The position numbers were made by a program, and so were the translations under genes. Source: Amycolatopsis sp. WQ 127309 (GTDB lineage: Bacteria; Actinomycetota; Actinomycetes; Mycobacteriales; Pseudonocardiaceae). From it: a DNA stretch of 64,000 nt. This document shows, in pieces, positions 49,276 to 58,120 of the stretch (its first letter is position 1; every line of letters starts with the position of its first letter). The notes beneath the pieces were generated by a model. The model had not been told where the DNA came from, did not search any database, and saw only the letters and a list, made by a program, of their open reading frames with translations. The stretch spans positions 62,001-126,000 of the forward strand of contig NZ_CP095481.1 in the NCBI RefSeq assembly GCF_023023025.1, read 5' to 3'.

Positions 49276-51066
49276 TTGCCGTACGAACCGCGCTGGCCCG
49301 AGTCACACGGTGAGCAGACGGACGTCCTGCCGGTCGTCCGCCCCGACACCGAACCCGAACCCGAAGCTCCGGCGAACCGGCCGAAGAGCCTGCGCAAGGC
49401 CGGCTGGATCGCCGGCGGCGTCTTCGGGCTGCTCGTCGTGGTCTACGGCGTCGACCTGGTGGTCAGCCAGGGCAGCGTCCCGCGCGGCGTGACCGTCGCC
49501 GGGGTCGACGTCGGCGGCATGGACCGCGCCGCCGCCGAGCAGCAGCTGCGCGGGCAGATCGAGCCGCGGCTCACCCGTCCGCTGGCCGTGACGGCCGGCG
49601 ACGTCCAGGGCAGCCTGTCACCCACCCTGGCCGGGCTGCGCCTCGACTGGACGCAGACCCTGGACCAGGCCGGCGAGCAGCCGCTGAACCCGTTCACGCG
49701 CCTCGCGTCGCTGTTCTCCAGCCGCGAGGTCGGTGTCGTCAGCCACGCCGACGACACCAAGCTCGCGGCCGCGCTCGACAGCCTCCGCGGCCAGGTCGAC
49801 CGCGAACCCGCCGAGGGCACCGTGAAGTTCGACGGCACGAACCCGGTCGCCGTCGCGCCGAAGCCCGGGCAGAAGCTCGACGTCGAGGCCGCGAAGGCCG
49901 CCGTCGTCGAGAAGTGGGCCCGCGGCGAGACCCTCGCCCTGCCGGTCACGAGCACGCCGGTCCGCACCACGCCCGAAGGCGTCCAGGCCGCGCTGGAGCA
50001 GTTCGCCAAGCCCGCCGTCTCGGGCCCGCTCGTCATCAAGGGCGACGGCAAGAACGCCACCGTGAAGCCGGACGCGATCGCCGCGGCGCTGAGCTTCGAA
50101 CCCGCCGAGGGCGGCGGGCTGACGCCGAAGATCGACAACGCCAAGATCACCGACGCCGCCAAGCCGCAGCTGAAGTCCACCGAGAAGGAGGGCAAGGAGG
50201 CGACCATCGTCTTCGAAGGCGGCAAGCCCACGGTGGACCCGTCGACCGACGGCCGGGCGATCGACTGGGACCCGAGCCTCAAGCCGCTGCCCGAGGTGCT
50301 GAAGAAGACCGACGGCCGCGAGGTCCCGGCGATCTACAAGGACAGCCCGGCCAAGGTGACCACCGAGCAGGCGAACCAGCTCGGCGTCAAGGAGGTCGTC
50401 GGCGAGTTCACCACCAACGGCTTCGCGGCCGACTCCGGCACGAACATCCGCGTGGTGGCGCAGAAGGTCAACGGCGCCATCGTCAAGCCGGGCGAAACCT
50501 TCAGCCTCAACGGGTTCACCGGCCCGCGCGGCAAGCCGCAGGGGTACGTCGAGGCCGGCGTGATCGAAAACGGCGCCCCGGCGCGCGAGGTCGGCGGCGG
50601 CATCTCGCAGTTCGCGACGACGCTGTACAACGCGTCCTACTTCTCGGGCATGAAAGACGCCGGCCACAAGGAACACAGCTACTACATCAGCCGCTACCCC
50701 GCCGCGCGCGAGGCGACGGTGTTCCAGAACCCCAACGGGGCCAGCGTCATCGACATCAAGTTCACGAACGACTCGGCGACCGGCATCGCGATCCAGACGA
50801 TCTGGACGCCGTCGTCGATCACCGTGAAGCTGTGGGGCACCAAGCGCTACACCGTCGAGTCGATCCCGGGCAGCCGGTCCAACCCGACCGACCCGCAGAC
50901 CAAGCCGGGCCCGGCGGAGAACTGCCACGCCTCCAACGGCGCGCCGGGCTTCACCACGACCGACACCCGCGTGCTCAAGGACGCTTCGTCCGGCCGTGAG
51001 GTCAGCCGCTCGACGCGGACCGTCCGCTACAACCCGCAACCGAAAATCACCTGCGGCCCCTCCTAA
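49276..51066 (+). CDS. VanW-family membrane-anchored cell-wall protein
   Basis: A 596-residue protein. A Pro/Glu-rich cytoplasmic start is followed by one membrane helix (about 42-62, WIAGGVFGLLVVVYGVDLVV), two PG_binding_4-like repeats (about 90-310) and the VanW domain (about 370-510) with GEFTTNGF, VKPGETFSLNGFTGPR, EVGGGISQFATTLYNA and YFSG. A G5-less basic tail ends the protein. Function is uncertain; despite the name, VanW proteins do not by themselves mean glycopeptide resistance. The start is TTG at 49276 with GGGGTGGAGAG just upstream. Confidence 0.87.
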   Translation: MPYEPRWPESHGEQTDVLPVVRPDTEPEPEAPANRPKSLRKAGWIAGGVFGLLVVVYGVDLVVSQGSVPRGVTVAGVDVGGMDRAAAEQQLRGQIEPRLTRPLAVTAGDVQGSLSPTLAGLRLDWTQTLDQAGEQPLNPFTRLASLFSSREVGVVSHADDTKLAAALDSLRGQVDREPAEGTVKFDGTNPVAVAPKPGQKLDVEAAKAAVVEKWARGETLALPVTSTPVRTTPEGVQAALEQFAKPAVSGPLVIKGDGKNATVKPDAIAAALSFEPAEGGGLTPKIDNAKITDAAKPQLKSTEKEGKEATIVFEGGKPTVDPSTDGRAIDWDPSLKPLPEVLKKTDGREVPAIYKDSPAKVTTEQANQLGVKEVVGEFTTNGFAADSGTNIRVVAQKVNGAIVKPGETFSLNGFTGPRGKPQGYVEAGVIENGAPAREVGGGISQFATTLYNASYFSGMKDAGHKEHSYYISRYPAAREATVFQNPNGASVIDIKFTNDSATGIAIQTIWTPSSITVKLWGTKRYTVESIPGSRSNPTDPQTKPGPAENCHASNGAPGFTTTDTRVLKDASSGREVSRSTRTVRYNPQPKITCGPS

Positions 51067-51130
51067 CGGCCGTTCACCGGCTGCGTCCGCGCCGGTACGC
51101 TGAGTGCTTCCGCGAGTCACCGGGGGCGCC

Positions 51131-52336
51131 ATGACGGCACGTGCGGCAGGGTTCCGGGACGTCCTCGCGGTACCGGAGTTCCGGGCGCTGTTCGGTGCCC
51201 AGCTGGTCTCCGTCACCGGTGACCAGCTCGCGCGCGTCGCGCTGTCGATCCTGGTGTACGACCGCACGAACTCGCCCGGCTGGGCCGCGCTGACCTACGC
51301 GCTGACGTTCCTGCCCGACCTCGTCGGCGGCCCGCTGCTGTCCGGCCTCGCCGACCGCTACCCGCCGCGGCGGGTGATGGTCGTCGCCGACGTCGTGCGC
51401 GCGGTCGCCGTGACGGCGATGGCGTGGCCCGGCTTGCCGCTGCCCGCGGTCGCGGCGCTGCTCGTCGGCGTCCAGCTGTTCAACCCGGTGTGGAACTCCG
51501 CGCGGGCCGCGCTGATGCCGCAGGTGCTGCCGGCCGAGACGTTCGTGCCCGGCATGGGTTTGCTGATGATCCTGGTGCAGGCCGGGCAGGTCGCCGGGTT
51601 CGCGCTCGGCGGGCTGCTCGTCGCCGGGCTCGGCACCGCCGGGGCGCTGCTGGCCGACGCGGTCAGCTTCGCGGCGTCGGCGGTGGTGCTGGCCATCGGC
51701 GTGCGCCCGCGCCCGCCACGCGCCGAGCCCGGCGTCCGCTGGTGGCGGCACGTCCGCGCGGGCTGGACGGTGGTCGTCGGCGACCCGCGCCGGCTCGCGC
51801 TGGTGGCGCTGGGCTGCGTGTCCGGCAGCTACATCGCGGGCGAGGCGATCGCGGCGCCGTACGCGGCCGAGCTGGGCGGCGGCGCGGTGGTCGTCGGGCT
51901 GCTGCTCGGGGCGTACGCGCTGGGCAACGTCGTGGGCATGGCCGCGCTGTCCCGCGTCCCGCCGGAGCGGCGCGCGCGGTTGCTGGGGCCGCTCGCCGTG
52001 CTGGCGTGCGCGGCCCTGCTGGGCTGCGCGCTGCGGCCGGACCTCGAGGCGACGCTCGCGCTGCTCACGCTGTCCGGGATCGCGAGCTCGTACAACCTCA
52101 TCGCCAACACGACGTTCGTCCAGCTGACGCCGGAAGCCCAGCGCGCGCAGGCGTTCGGCTTCGCGTTGACGGCGTTGCGGGTCTCCCAGGGGCTGGGCGT
52201 GGTGCTCGCCGGGCTCGCGGCCGAGCGGGCGGCCCCGCACGGCGTCGTCGCCGCGGCCGGGGCCCTGGGCGTGCTCGCGGCGTTCGGCGCGGCCCGGCTC
52301 TGGCGGCGGGCGCAACCGGCAGCCGAGCCGTCCTGA
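51131..52336 (+). CDS. MFS transporter
   Basis: A 401-residue major-facilitator protein with about twelve helices. VSVTGDQLARVALSILVYDRT and LADRYPPRRVMVVADV (the conserved loop 2-3 motif, about 74-89) are typical of the MFS_3/enterobactin-exporter-like group. Substrate unknown. Followed by a terminator shared with the convergent PTDW-repeat gene; export of a product of that gene would be possible but the two are on opposite strands. Confidence 0.87.
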   Translation: MTARAAGFRDVLAVPEFRALFGAQLVSVTGDQLARVALSILVYDRTNSPGWAALTYALTFLPDLVGGPLLSGLADRYPPRRVMVVADVVRAVAVTAMAWPGLPLPAVAALLVGVQLFNPVWNSARAALMPQVLPAETFVPGMGLLMILVQAGQVAGFALGGLLVAGLGTAGALLADAVSFAASAVVLAIGVRPRPPRAEPGVRWWRHVRAGWTVVVGDPRRLALVALGCVSGSYIAGEAIAAPYAAELGGGAVVVGLLLGAYALGNVVGMAALSRVPPERRARLLGPLAVLACAALLGCALRPDLEATLALLTLSGIASSYNLIANTTFVQLTPEAQRAQAFGFALTALRVSQGLGVVLAGLAAERAAPHGVVAAAGALGVLAAFGAARLWRRAQPAAEPS

Positions 52337-52387
52337 GCCGGTTTGACTGGTTTCCGGGCCTCCTGGCCACAAGCCGGGCGGTCCGGG

Positions 52388-52424
52388 CCCGGTGACCGGT
52401 CCCCAGTGGGTCCCGGTCACCGGG
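52388..52424. terminator. bidirectional stem-loop
   Basis: CCCGGTGACCGG and CCGGTCACCGGG form a 12-base stem with a 13-base loop between the convergent MFS and PTDW-repeat genes. Confidence 0.7.
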
Positions 52425-52432
52425 TCCGGTTC

Positions 52433-52732
52433 TCAGAACCGCGTCCAGTCGGTCGGGCGCTGACCGGTGCGGGTGGTCCAGTCGGTCGGGCACGCGGGCA
52501 GTGGTGCGACGTCGACGTCGGTGTCGGCATTGGCCCAGTCGGTCGGGATCTGGTGCGCGGTCCAGTCGGTCGGCAGTTCGCGCGCGGTCCAGTCGGTGGG
52601 CATCTGACGCGTGGTCCAGTCCGTCGGGATGGCGCGGGTCCAGTCGGTCGGCAGCTGCCGCGTCCAGTCGGTGGGCCGCTGCGCGCGACGGCGGGACGGG
52701 ACGATGTTGGCGTTGGACAGGAAGTGCGACAT
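52433..52732 (-). CDS. PTDW-repeat protein, possible multi-core peptide precursor
   Basis: A 99-residue protein with a clear AAGGAG ribosome site seven bases before the ATG at 52732. After an 18-residue start (MSHFLSNANIVPSRRRAQ) come eight PTDW units at residues 20, 28, 36, 45, 54, 63, 82 and 93. Most read PTDWT followed by R, A or T, then a short linker ending in Leu, Ile or Met. The single cysteine (81) precedes the seventh unit. I recognise no family. Identical short blocks separated by variable linkers suggest a multi-core precursor (RiPP-like) or a repeat binding protein. No modifying enzyme is adjacent, so the first idea is only a hypothesis. Confidence 0.75.
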   Translation of the reverse strand: MSHFLSNANIVPSRRRAQRPTDWTRQLPTDWTRAIPTDWTTRQMPTDWTARELPTDWTAHQIPTDWANADTDVDVAPLPACPTDWTTRTGQRPTDWTRF

Positions 52733-52878
52733 GATTTCTCCTTGTGGTGTACGAATGCGGGGCGATCTTGTACGGTGCGTAATCGGACGGTAGCCCGACC
52801 AGCCTAATGACACACCGCATTCATTCGATTACAGTGACGATTCCGCGAAGAGTTCCGTCCTGGAAAGAGGGGCGTTCC
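52733..52878. promoter_or_regulatory. divergent region with inverted repeat between PTDW gene and diguanylate cyclase
   Basis: GAATGCGG (52753-52760) is mirrored by CCGCATTC (52815-52822), 54 bases apart, symmetrically placed before the two divergent genes. TACCGT read leftward at about 52793-52788 is a plausible -10 box for the PTDW gene. The region is AT-richer than average. Confidence 0.5.
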
Positions 52879-54228
52879 GTGGGATTCTCCGGGTCCCAAG
52901 GGCGTAAGCCCAGCTCAGAACGTCCACGATCGGGTATCCGTACGTGGGCCATGTGGAAGCTGCCCACTCCGGTGTTCGGCTATGTCCTCGTGGTCGACGC
53001 GCTCGCCGTGGTCGCGATCCTGGCGACCGCCGGCCTCGTGCCGATCAGCGGTCAAGCCGTGCTCTGGTGTGGCCTGATCCTGGCCGGCGAGATCGTGCAC
53101 CTCGAAGCGGCGCAACGCATCGAGCGCATCCGCGAGCTCGCCGCCGACGGCCGGCCGCACATGCACCTGCAGTCGATCTGGATCTTCGCCGGGCTCCTCC
53201 TGCTGCCACCGCCACTGGCCACCGTGGTGATCGTCGTCAGTTACGCCCATTCGTGGGTTCGCGTCTACAAAAGGCGTGGCGTTGTTCACCGGAAAGTGTT
53301 CTCCGGTGCCACGGTGATCCTGGCCTGCACGGCCGCCGGCGTGGTGCTGACCGTCGGCACGGGCGGGCACGTGGCGCCGTACATCCCTTACCTCGACGGT
53401 TTCGGCGGGATGACCGCGCTGCTCGTCTCGGGGATCGTCTACTTCGGACTCAACTACGTGCTGGTGATCCTCGCGATCGTGCTGAGCAACCCGGGCAAGC
53501 CGCCGCGGCAGGCGTTCGGCAACCCGTCCGACGTGCTGATCGTGCTCGCCGCGGTCGGCGTCGGCTGCGGCATCGCGCTGGTCATGACGGTCCGGCCGTG
53601 GCTGCTGCCCGTGCTCATGGTGACGCCGGTGGCGCTGCACATCGGCCTGCTGCTGCCGCAGTTCCAGGCCGCCGCGCGCACGGATTCGAAGACTTCGCTG
53701 CTGGCGCCGGAGTTCTGGGTGCAGCTGGCGCGCAACGAGCTGGCGCGCGCGGCCGAGCTGTCGTCGACCGCGGGTGTGCTGATGATCGACATCGACCACT
53801 TCAAGGCCATCGACGACGGCAACGGCCACCTGGCGGGCGACGAGGTGCTGCGCGCGATCGCGGCGGTCGTCCAGAACTCGGTGCGGGGCGGCGACTACGT
53901 CGGGCGCTTCGGCGGCGACGAGTTCGTGGTCCTGCTCCCGGGCACGACGACCACGGAGATCGTGGCCGTCGCCGACCGCATCCGCGCGGCGATCGCGCGG
54001 ATCGAGGTGAAGGTCCCGGTGGTCCGCCCGGGCAAGCCCGAGGTGATCACCGGCCTGACGGCGTCGATCGGCGCGGCGGTGTACCCGGAGACGGCCACGG
54101 ACTACACGATCCTGCTGCAAGCGGCCGACGACGCCGTGTTCGCGGCGAAGGAAGCCGGCCGCGACCAGGTCGTCCTGGCCGGCACCCGCAGCGAGCTGGC
54201 CCGCCCCGAAGTCCCCGACGTGCTCTGA
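52879..54228 (+). CDS. membrane diguanylate cyclase (GGDEF)
   Basis: A 449-residue protein. About six hydrophobic helices (about 33-262) form a membrane sensor with no named domain; the GGDEF domain follows (about 295-435) with DIDHFKAIDDGNGH and the active site RFGGDEF (343-349). An RGGD sequence (336-339), five residues before GGDEF, fits the inhibitory I-site. It should make cyclic di-GMP. GTG at 52879 is chosen for the AAAGAGGGG site; a longer ATG start at 52807 would overlap the inverted repeat. Confidence 0.9.
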   Translation: MGFSGSQGRKPSSERPRSGIRTWAMWKLPTPVFGYVLVVDALAVVAILATAGLVPISGQAVLWCGLILAGEIVHLEAAQRIERIRELAADGRPHMHLQSIWIFAGLLLLPPPLATVVIVVSYAHSWVRVYKRRGVVHRKVFSGATVILACTAAGVVLTVGTGGHVAPYIPYLDGFGGMTALLVSGIVYFGLNYVLVILAIVLSNPGKPPRQAFGNPSDVLIVLAAVGVGCGIALVMTVRPWLLPVLMVTPVALHIGLLLPQFQAAARTDSKTSLLAPEFWVQLARNELARAAELSSTAGVLMIDIDHFKAIDDGNGHLAGDEVLRAIAAVVQNSVRGGDYVGRFGGDEFVVLLPGTTTTEIVAVADRIRAAIARIEVKVPVVRPGKPEVITGLTASIGAAVYPETATDYTILLQAADDAVFAAKEAGRDQVVLAGTRSELARPEVPDVL

Positions 54229-54415
54229 ACCCGGCCCGAAAACCGGTGGATCGGCGCCGCCGCGGGCCACTACCGTGCTGCGTGACCGAGTCGTCCAGGC
54301 GAGGACGTGCCGTTGTACATCCGTTGAGATCTTCCGAGCGCTGATTCCTCACGCGTCGCGTTGGTGCGCCGCGTTCCTTTCTGCTGCGGATTTCTCACTG
54401 AACGGTGTCCTTCCC

Positions 54416-54964
54416 ATGCTCGAAAACTGGGCCGTCGTGCCCCTTTGCCTGCCACTCGTCCGCCGCCGTTGCCACGCCTGCGCATCCGAGCGCTTCCGCG
54501 TCAACGGCAAGTTCCGCGTCAACGCCCACCACAAGCTCCTCGACGCCTGGCTCCTCGCACGCTGCGTCGCGTGCGGGGACACCGTGAAGCTCACGTTCCT
54601 GGAGCGGGTGCCCGTGCGCTCCGTCCGGCCTGAGCTGCTCGATCGGCTGCACGACAACGATCCCGGCCTGGCGGCCGAGCTGCTCCGAGATCCGGTCGTG
54701 CTCCACCGCAACCACGTCGCCCTCGACTGGGACGGCGCCTGGCGGCTCGACACGGGCGGCGCGGACCTCCGCGACCGCGAGGTGATCGACGTCGCGGTCC
54801 GGTTCGCGGCCAGGATCCCGGTCCGGCCGCTGCGGCTGATCGCCGAAGGGTGCGATCTTTCGCGGGCCGAGGCCGAAAGGCTGCTCACGGAAGGAAAGCT
54901 CGTCTCGGCGGTCCGGCTGAGCGGCAAGCTCTCCGGTGACTTCACCTTCACGCTGAAACGCTGA
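54416..54964 (+). CDS. DUF1062 family protein
   Basis: A 182-residue DUF1062 protein. VRRRCHACASERFRVNGKF and LLARCVACGDTVKLT give two CxxC pairs (about residues 19-22 and 49-52), a likely zinc site. DNDPGLAAELL, NHVALDWDGAWRL and VRFAARIPVRPLRLIAEG are conserved in the family, and the C-terminal RAEAERLLTEGKLVSA looks like an S4-type RNA-binding helix pair. Function unknown. The ATG at 54416 puts the family N-terminus (NWAVVPLCLPLV) at residue 4. Followed by a terminator. Confidence 0.87.
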   Translation: MLENWAVVPLCLPLVRRRCHACASERFRVNGKFRVNAHHKLLDAWLLARCVACGDTVKLTFLERVPVRSVRPELLDRLHDNDPGLAAELLRDPVVLHRNHVALDWDGAWRLDTGGADLRDREVIDVAVRFAARIPVRPLRLIAEGCDLSRAEAERLLTEGKLVSAVRLSGKLSGDFTFTLKR

Positions 54965-54969
54965 TCCCT

Positions 54970-54999
54970 CCTCGGGCCTGCCCGACGGCAGGCCCGAGG
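54970..54999 (+). terminator. stem-loop terminator after DUF1062
   Basis: CCTCGGGCCTGCC and GGCAGGCCCGAGG pair perfectly over 13 bases with a CGAC loop. Confidence 0.8.
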
Positions 55000-55003
55000 T
55001 GTC

Positions 55004-55114
55004 CTAAAAGGACGTCTCAGTCGTGGCCGATCCGGCGTCGAGCACCGTGTCGCCGTGCGCTCGCGCCCACTCCGTCAACATGTGGATCAGCTCGACCAGG
55101 TCGCCGTGGCGCAC
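55004..55114 (-). pseudogene. C-terminal remnant of an HxlR-type regulator
   Basis: A minus-strand frame of 36 codons (GTG 55114 to TAG 55004) encodes VRHGDLVELIHMLTEWARA followed by HGDTVLDAGSATTETSF. The LTEWARAHGDTVL part resembles the last helix of HxlR regulators, and upstream in the same frame there is a stop almost at once. HxlR genes commonly stand divergent to quinone-oxidoreductase-like genes such as the one at 55182, so this looks like a regulator that lost its DNA-binding part. It could instead be a genuine small protein. Confidence 0.45.
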
Positions 55115-55168
55115 CGGGACCGAAACTGCTCATGATCCTTAGGTACCTGCGGGTTCCTGCGGGCAACC

Positions 55169-55174
55169 TAGCCT
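55169..55174 (+). promoter_or_regulatory. -10 box of a probable leaderless promoter
   Basis: TAGCCT is seven bases before the ATG at 55182. Upstream, ACCTGCGGGTTCCTGCGGG contains a repeated CCTGCGGG that may be an operator left from the lost regulator. Confidence 0.5.
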
Positions 55175-55181
55175 GGGCGTC

Positions 55182-56108
55182 ATGCGAATCATCACTCAGC
55201 AGACGCTCGGCGGCCCCGACGTGCTCACCATCGTCGACGCGCCCGCGCCCCGGGCCCTGCCGACCGAGGTCCTCGTCCGCGTCCAAGCGATCGGCCTGAA
55301 CCCCCTGGAGGCGCGCCTGCGCGCCGGCGAGTTCCCGCTGCTCGGCCGGCCGCCGTTCGTCCTCGGCTGGGACGTCAGCGGCGTGGTCGAGCAGGCGCAC
55401 ACGTGGCGGTTCCGGCCCGGCGACGAGGTGTTCGGCATGCCGCTGTTCCCGCGGGCGGCCAACGCCTACGCCGAGGTCGTGGCCGCTCCGGCGTTGCACC
55501 TGGTGCGCAAGCCGGCGTCGCTCTCGCACGTCGAAGCGGCGGCGCTGCCGGTCGCCGGGCTGACGGCGTGGCAGGGCCTCGTCGACCTCGGCGGCGTGAC
55601 CGAAGGCGACCGGGTCCTGGTCCACGGCGGTGGCGGCGGGGTCGGCCACGTCGCGATCCAGCTCGCGAAAGCGCTCGGCGCGCACGTGATCACGACCGCG
55701 AGCGGGAGCAAGCGGGCGTTCGTCGAGGGGTTCGGCGCCGACGAGGTGATCGACTACACGGCGGCCGACTTCGCCGAGGTGGTCCGCGACGTCGACGTCG
55801 TGCTCGACACGATCGGCGGCGACACCGCCGAGCGCTCGCTCGGCGTGCTCCGCCCGGGCGGGCACCTGGTGACGGCGGTCGCCGAGGACGATGCGCAGCT
55901 CATCGCGAAGTTCGAGGCGGCCGGGATGCGCTTCAGCGGCATCGCCGTCGACCCCGATCCGGTCGCCCTGCGCGGTCTCGCCGACCTCGTCGACCAGGGC
56001 AAGCTCCGGGTCCACGTGCAGGAGACGGTCCCGTTCGAGCGCGTCGCCGACGCCCACCGGCTGCTCGAAGGCGGCCACCTCCGGGGCAAGGTCGTGCTCA
56101 CCGTCTGA
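55182..56108 (+). CDS. NADP-dependent zinc-type alcohol dehydrogenase-like / quinone oxidoreductase
   Basis: A 308-residue MDR-superfamily oxidoreductase without the zinc ligands of true alcohol dehydrogenases. LGWDVSGVVEQ (about 61-71), AALPVAGLTAWQGL (about 122-135) and the nucleotide loop VHGGGGGVGHVAIQLA (about 148-163) are clear. Acts on quinones or enones. Single gene with a leaderless-type promoter and a terminator after it; an HxlR remnant lies divergent upstream. Confidence 0.9.
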   Translation: MRIITQQTLGGPDVLTIVDAPAPRALPTEVLVRVQAIGLNPLEARLRAGEFPLLGRPPFVLGWDVSGVVEQAHTWRFRPGDEVFGMPLFPRAANAYAEVVAAPALHLVRKPASLSHVEAAALPVAGLTAWQGLVDLGGVTEGDRVLVHGGGGGVGHVAIQLAKALGAHVITTASGSKRAFVEGFGADEVIDYTAADFAEVVRDVDVVLDTIGGDTAERSLGVLRPGGHLVTAVAEDDAQLIAKFEAAGMRFSGIAVDPDPVALRGLADLVDQGKLRVHVQETVPFERVADAHRLLEGGHLRGKVVLTV

Positions 56109-56119
56109 GCCGGCGGTGA

Positions 56120-56141
56120 GGGCCTCGCGCGGGCGAGGCCC
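56120..56141. terminator. stem-loop between convergent genes
   Basis: GGGCCTCGC and GCGAGGCCC form a nine-base stem with a GCGG loop, between the oxidoreductase and TrpB2 stops. Confidence 0.75.
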
Positions 56142-56151
56142 CCACCGGACG

Positions 56152-57504
56152 TCAAGGCAGCGTCGCCAGGGACTGCGCGAGAACCGCGTCGGACAGCTCG
56201 TCGTCGACCATGTCCCCGGCCAGGTACGCGCCGTAGGCCGGCAGGTCCAGGTGCGCGTGGCCGCACAGCGCCGTGAGGATCACCTTCTCCTCACCGGTTT
56301 CCTTGCACCGCAACGCTTCCTGGATGCACGCGGCGAGCGCGTGCGTCGGCTCCGGGGCCGGGATGATGCCCTCGGACCGGGCGAACCGGACGCCCGCGGA
56401 GAAGCACTCCTGCTGCCCGATGGCGATCGCCTCGATCAGGCCGAGCTCGTAGATGTGCGAGATCAGCGGCGACATCCCGTGGTAGCGCAGGCCGCCCGCG
56501 TGGATCGGGTCCGGGATGAAGTCGTGGCCGAGGGTGTGCATCTTGAGCAATGGCGTCAGCCCGGCGGTGTCGCCGAAGTCGTAGGCGTACCGGCCGCGCG
56601 TCAGCGACGGGCACGCGGCCGGCTCGACCGCGCGGATCACCGGGTCCATCCGGCCGGCCAGCTTCTCCCGCAGGAACGGGAACGCCAGCCCGCCGAAGTT
56701 CGAGCCGCCGCCGGTGCAGCCGACCAGCAGGTCCGGGGTGTCGCCGGCCAGCTGGAACTGCCGCAGTGCCTCCTCGCCGATGATCGTCTGGTGCAGCAGC
56801 ACGTGGTTGAGGACGCTGCCCAGCGCGTACCGCGTGTCCGGGTCCTGCGCCGCCTGCTCGACCGCCTCGCTGATGGCGATGCCGAGGCTGCCGGTCGAGT
56901 CCGGGTGCTGCTTGAGGATGGCCCGGCCGGACTCGGTCAGCTCGGACGGGCTGGGGTGGACGGTCGCGCCGAACGTCTCCATCATCAGCTTGCGGTAGGG
57001 CTTCTGGTCATAGGACGCCCGGACCTGCCAGACCTCGCACTCGAGGCCGAACTGGGCGCAGGCGAACGCGAGCGCACTGCCCCACTGGCCGGCGCCGGTC
57101 TCGCTGGTCAGCCGGGTGACGCCCTCCTGCGCGTTGTAGAACGCCTGCGGCACGGCGGTGTTCGGTTTGTGGGAGCCGACCGGGCTGACCCCCTCGTACT
57201 TGTAGTAGATCCGCGCCGGCGTCCCGAGCGCCTTCTCGAGCCGGCGCGCGCGGAACAGCGGCGACGGCCGCCAGAGCCGGTAGACCTCGAGCACCTCTTC
57301 GGGAATGTCGACATAGCGCTCGGTCGTCACCTCCTGCTCGATGAGCGCCTGCGGGAAGAGCGGAGCGAGATCGGCCGGCCCGACCGGCTCCCGGGTGCCG
57401 GGGTGCAACGGCGGGGGCGGCGGCTCGGGAAGATCGGGGATGACGTTGTACCACTGGGTCGGGAGATCGGCTTCGTCCAGGATGTACTTGGTCCGTTCGG
57501 CCAT
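56152..57504 (-). CDS. tryptophan synthase beta-like protein, TrpB2 class
   Basis: A 450-residue TrpB2-type PLP enzyme. The Schiff-base lysine is Lys113 in [23 protein letters not shown] is the conserved core and [11 protein letters not shown] (about 239-249) the phosphate loop. The long N-terminal part with [13 protein letters not shown] and the absence of a TrpA gene nearby mark the TrpB2 group, which converts indole, or possibly phosphoserine, plus serine to tryptophan on its own. The ATG at 57504 starts at [11 protein letters not shown]. No other trp gene is in the window. Confidence 0.92.
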   Translation of the reverse strand: MAERTKYILDEADLPTQWYNVIPDLPEPPPPPLHPGTREPVGPADLAPLFPQALIEQEVTTERYVDIPEEVLEVYRLWRPSPLFRARRLEKALGTPARIYYKYEGVSPVGSHKPNTAVPQAFYNAQEGVTRLTSETGAGQWGSALAFACAQFGLECEVWQVRASYDQKPYRKLMMETFGATVHPSPSELTESGRAILKQHPDSTGSLGIAISEAVEQAAQDPDTRYALGSVLNHVLLHQTIIGEEALRQFQLAGDTPDLLVGCTGGGSNFGGLAFPFLREKLAGRMDPVIRAVEPAACPSLTRGRYAYDFGDTAGLTPLLKMHTLGHDFIPDPIHAGGLRYHGMSPLISHIYELGLIEAIAIGQQECFSAGVRFARSEGIIPAPEPTHALAACIQEALRCKETGEEKVILTALCGHAHLDLPAYGAYLAGDMVDDELSDAVLAQSLATLP

Positions 57505-57651
57505 CACGCCTCCATGCTCGGCTCGCAGCTCGAACTTAGGACGAGTCCGCCGGGGAAGCCAGCGGTACCCACGACTGGGGTCTCCTTCGCCTACGCTGAC
57601 TCCGGACCTCGGCGGAAGCTCGCCGACCCGACACGAACCGGAGGATCCGCC

Positions 57652-58113
57652 ATGCCCCACGCCGTGGACTTCGCCACCGTATCGACGGCCGGCCTGGAGA
57701 CGTCACCGGTAGCGGCCGCCCTCGCCGGCCTGCGGGCGAACGAGGCGCGTTACTTCAAGAACAAGTACGACCACACCTTCACGGTCGACCCCGCGAGCGA
57801 CGCCCGGCCGTCCATCGACTGGGTGACCCGGATCCTCGAGGAAGAACGCGGCATCGTCATCGCCTCACCCCCGCTGGAGGCGACGGAGTTCCAGGTCGAG
57901 AACATCCGGATGGCGTACGTCTTCTACGAGAGCGGCCTGTCGATCAACGTGATGTACACCCTCGAGGACGGCGGGAAACGCGCGGTCGGGTTCAAGCTGT
58001 CGGACGGGATGGAGGTCCCGGAGGAGCTCGGAGCGTTCAAGTTCGCCCGCCAGAAGTCCAAACTGGCCGGCACCATCCGCGGCTCGTACTTCGTCATCAA
58101 GAACGAGTACTAG
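57652..58113 (+). CDS. hypothetical protein, 153 residues
   Basis: A soluble alpha/beta protein of 153 residues. It begins [16 protein letters not shown], has a charged middle ([15 protein letters not shown]) and an ordered C-terminus ([19 protein letters not shown]). I do not recognise the family. GGAGGATCC ahead of the ATG at 57652 gives a good ribosome site. It is divergent from TrpB2 across 147 bases and only seven bases upstream of the next small gene, so the two form a bicistron. Confidence 0.7.
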   Translation: MPHAVDFATVSTAGLETSPVAAALAGLRANEARYFKNKYDHTFTVDPASDARPSIDWVTRILEEERGIVIASPPLEATEFQVENIRMAYVFYESGLSINVMYTLEDGGKRAVGFKLSDGMEVPEELGAFKFARQKSKLAGTIRGSYFVIKNEY

Positions 58114-58120
58114 GACTGCC

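Noticed and set aside
49276..51066. Glycopeptide resistance gene
   Set aside because: The VanW domain is common in wall proteins without vanHAX genes, none of which are here.
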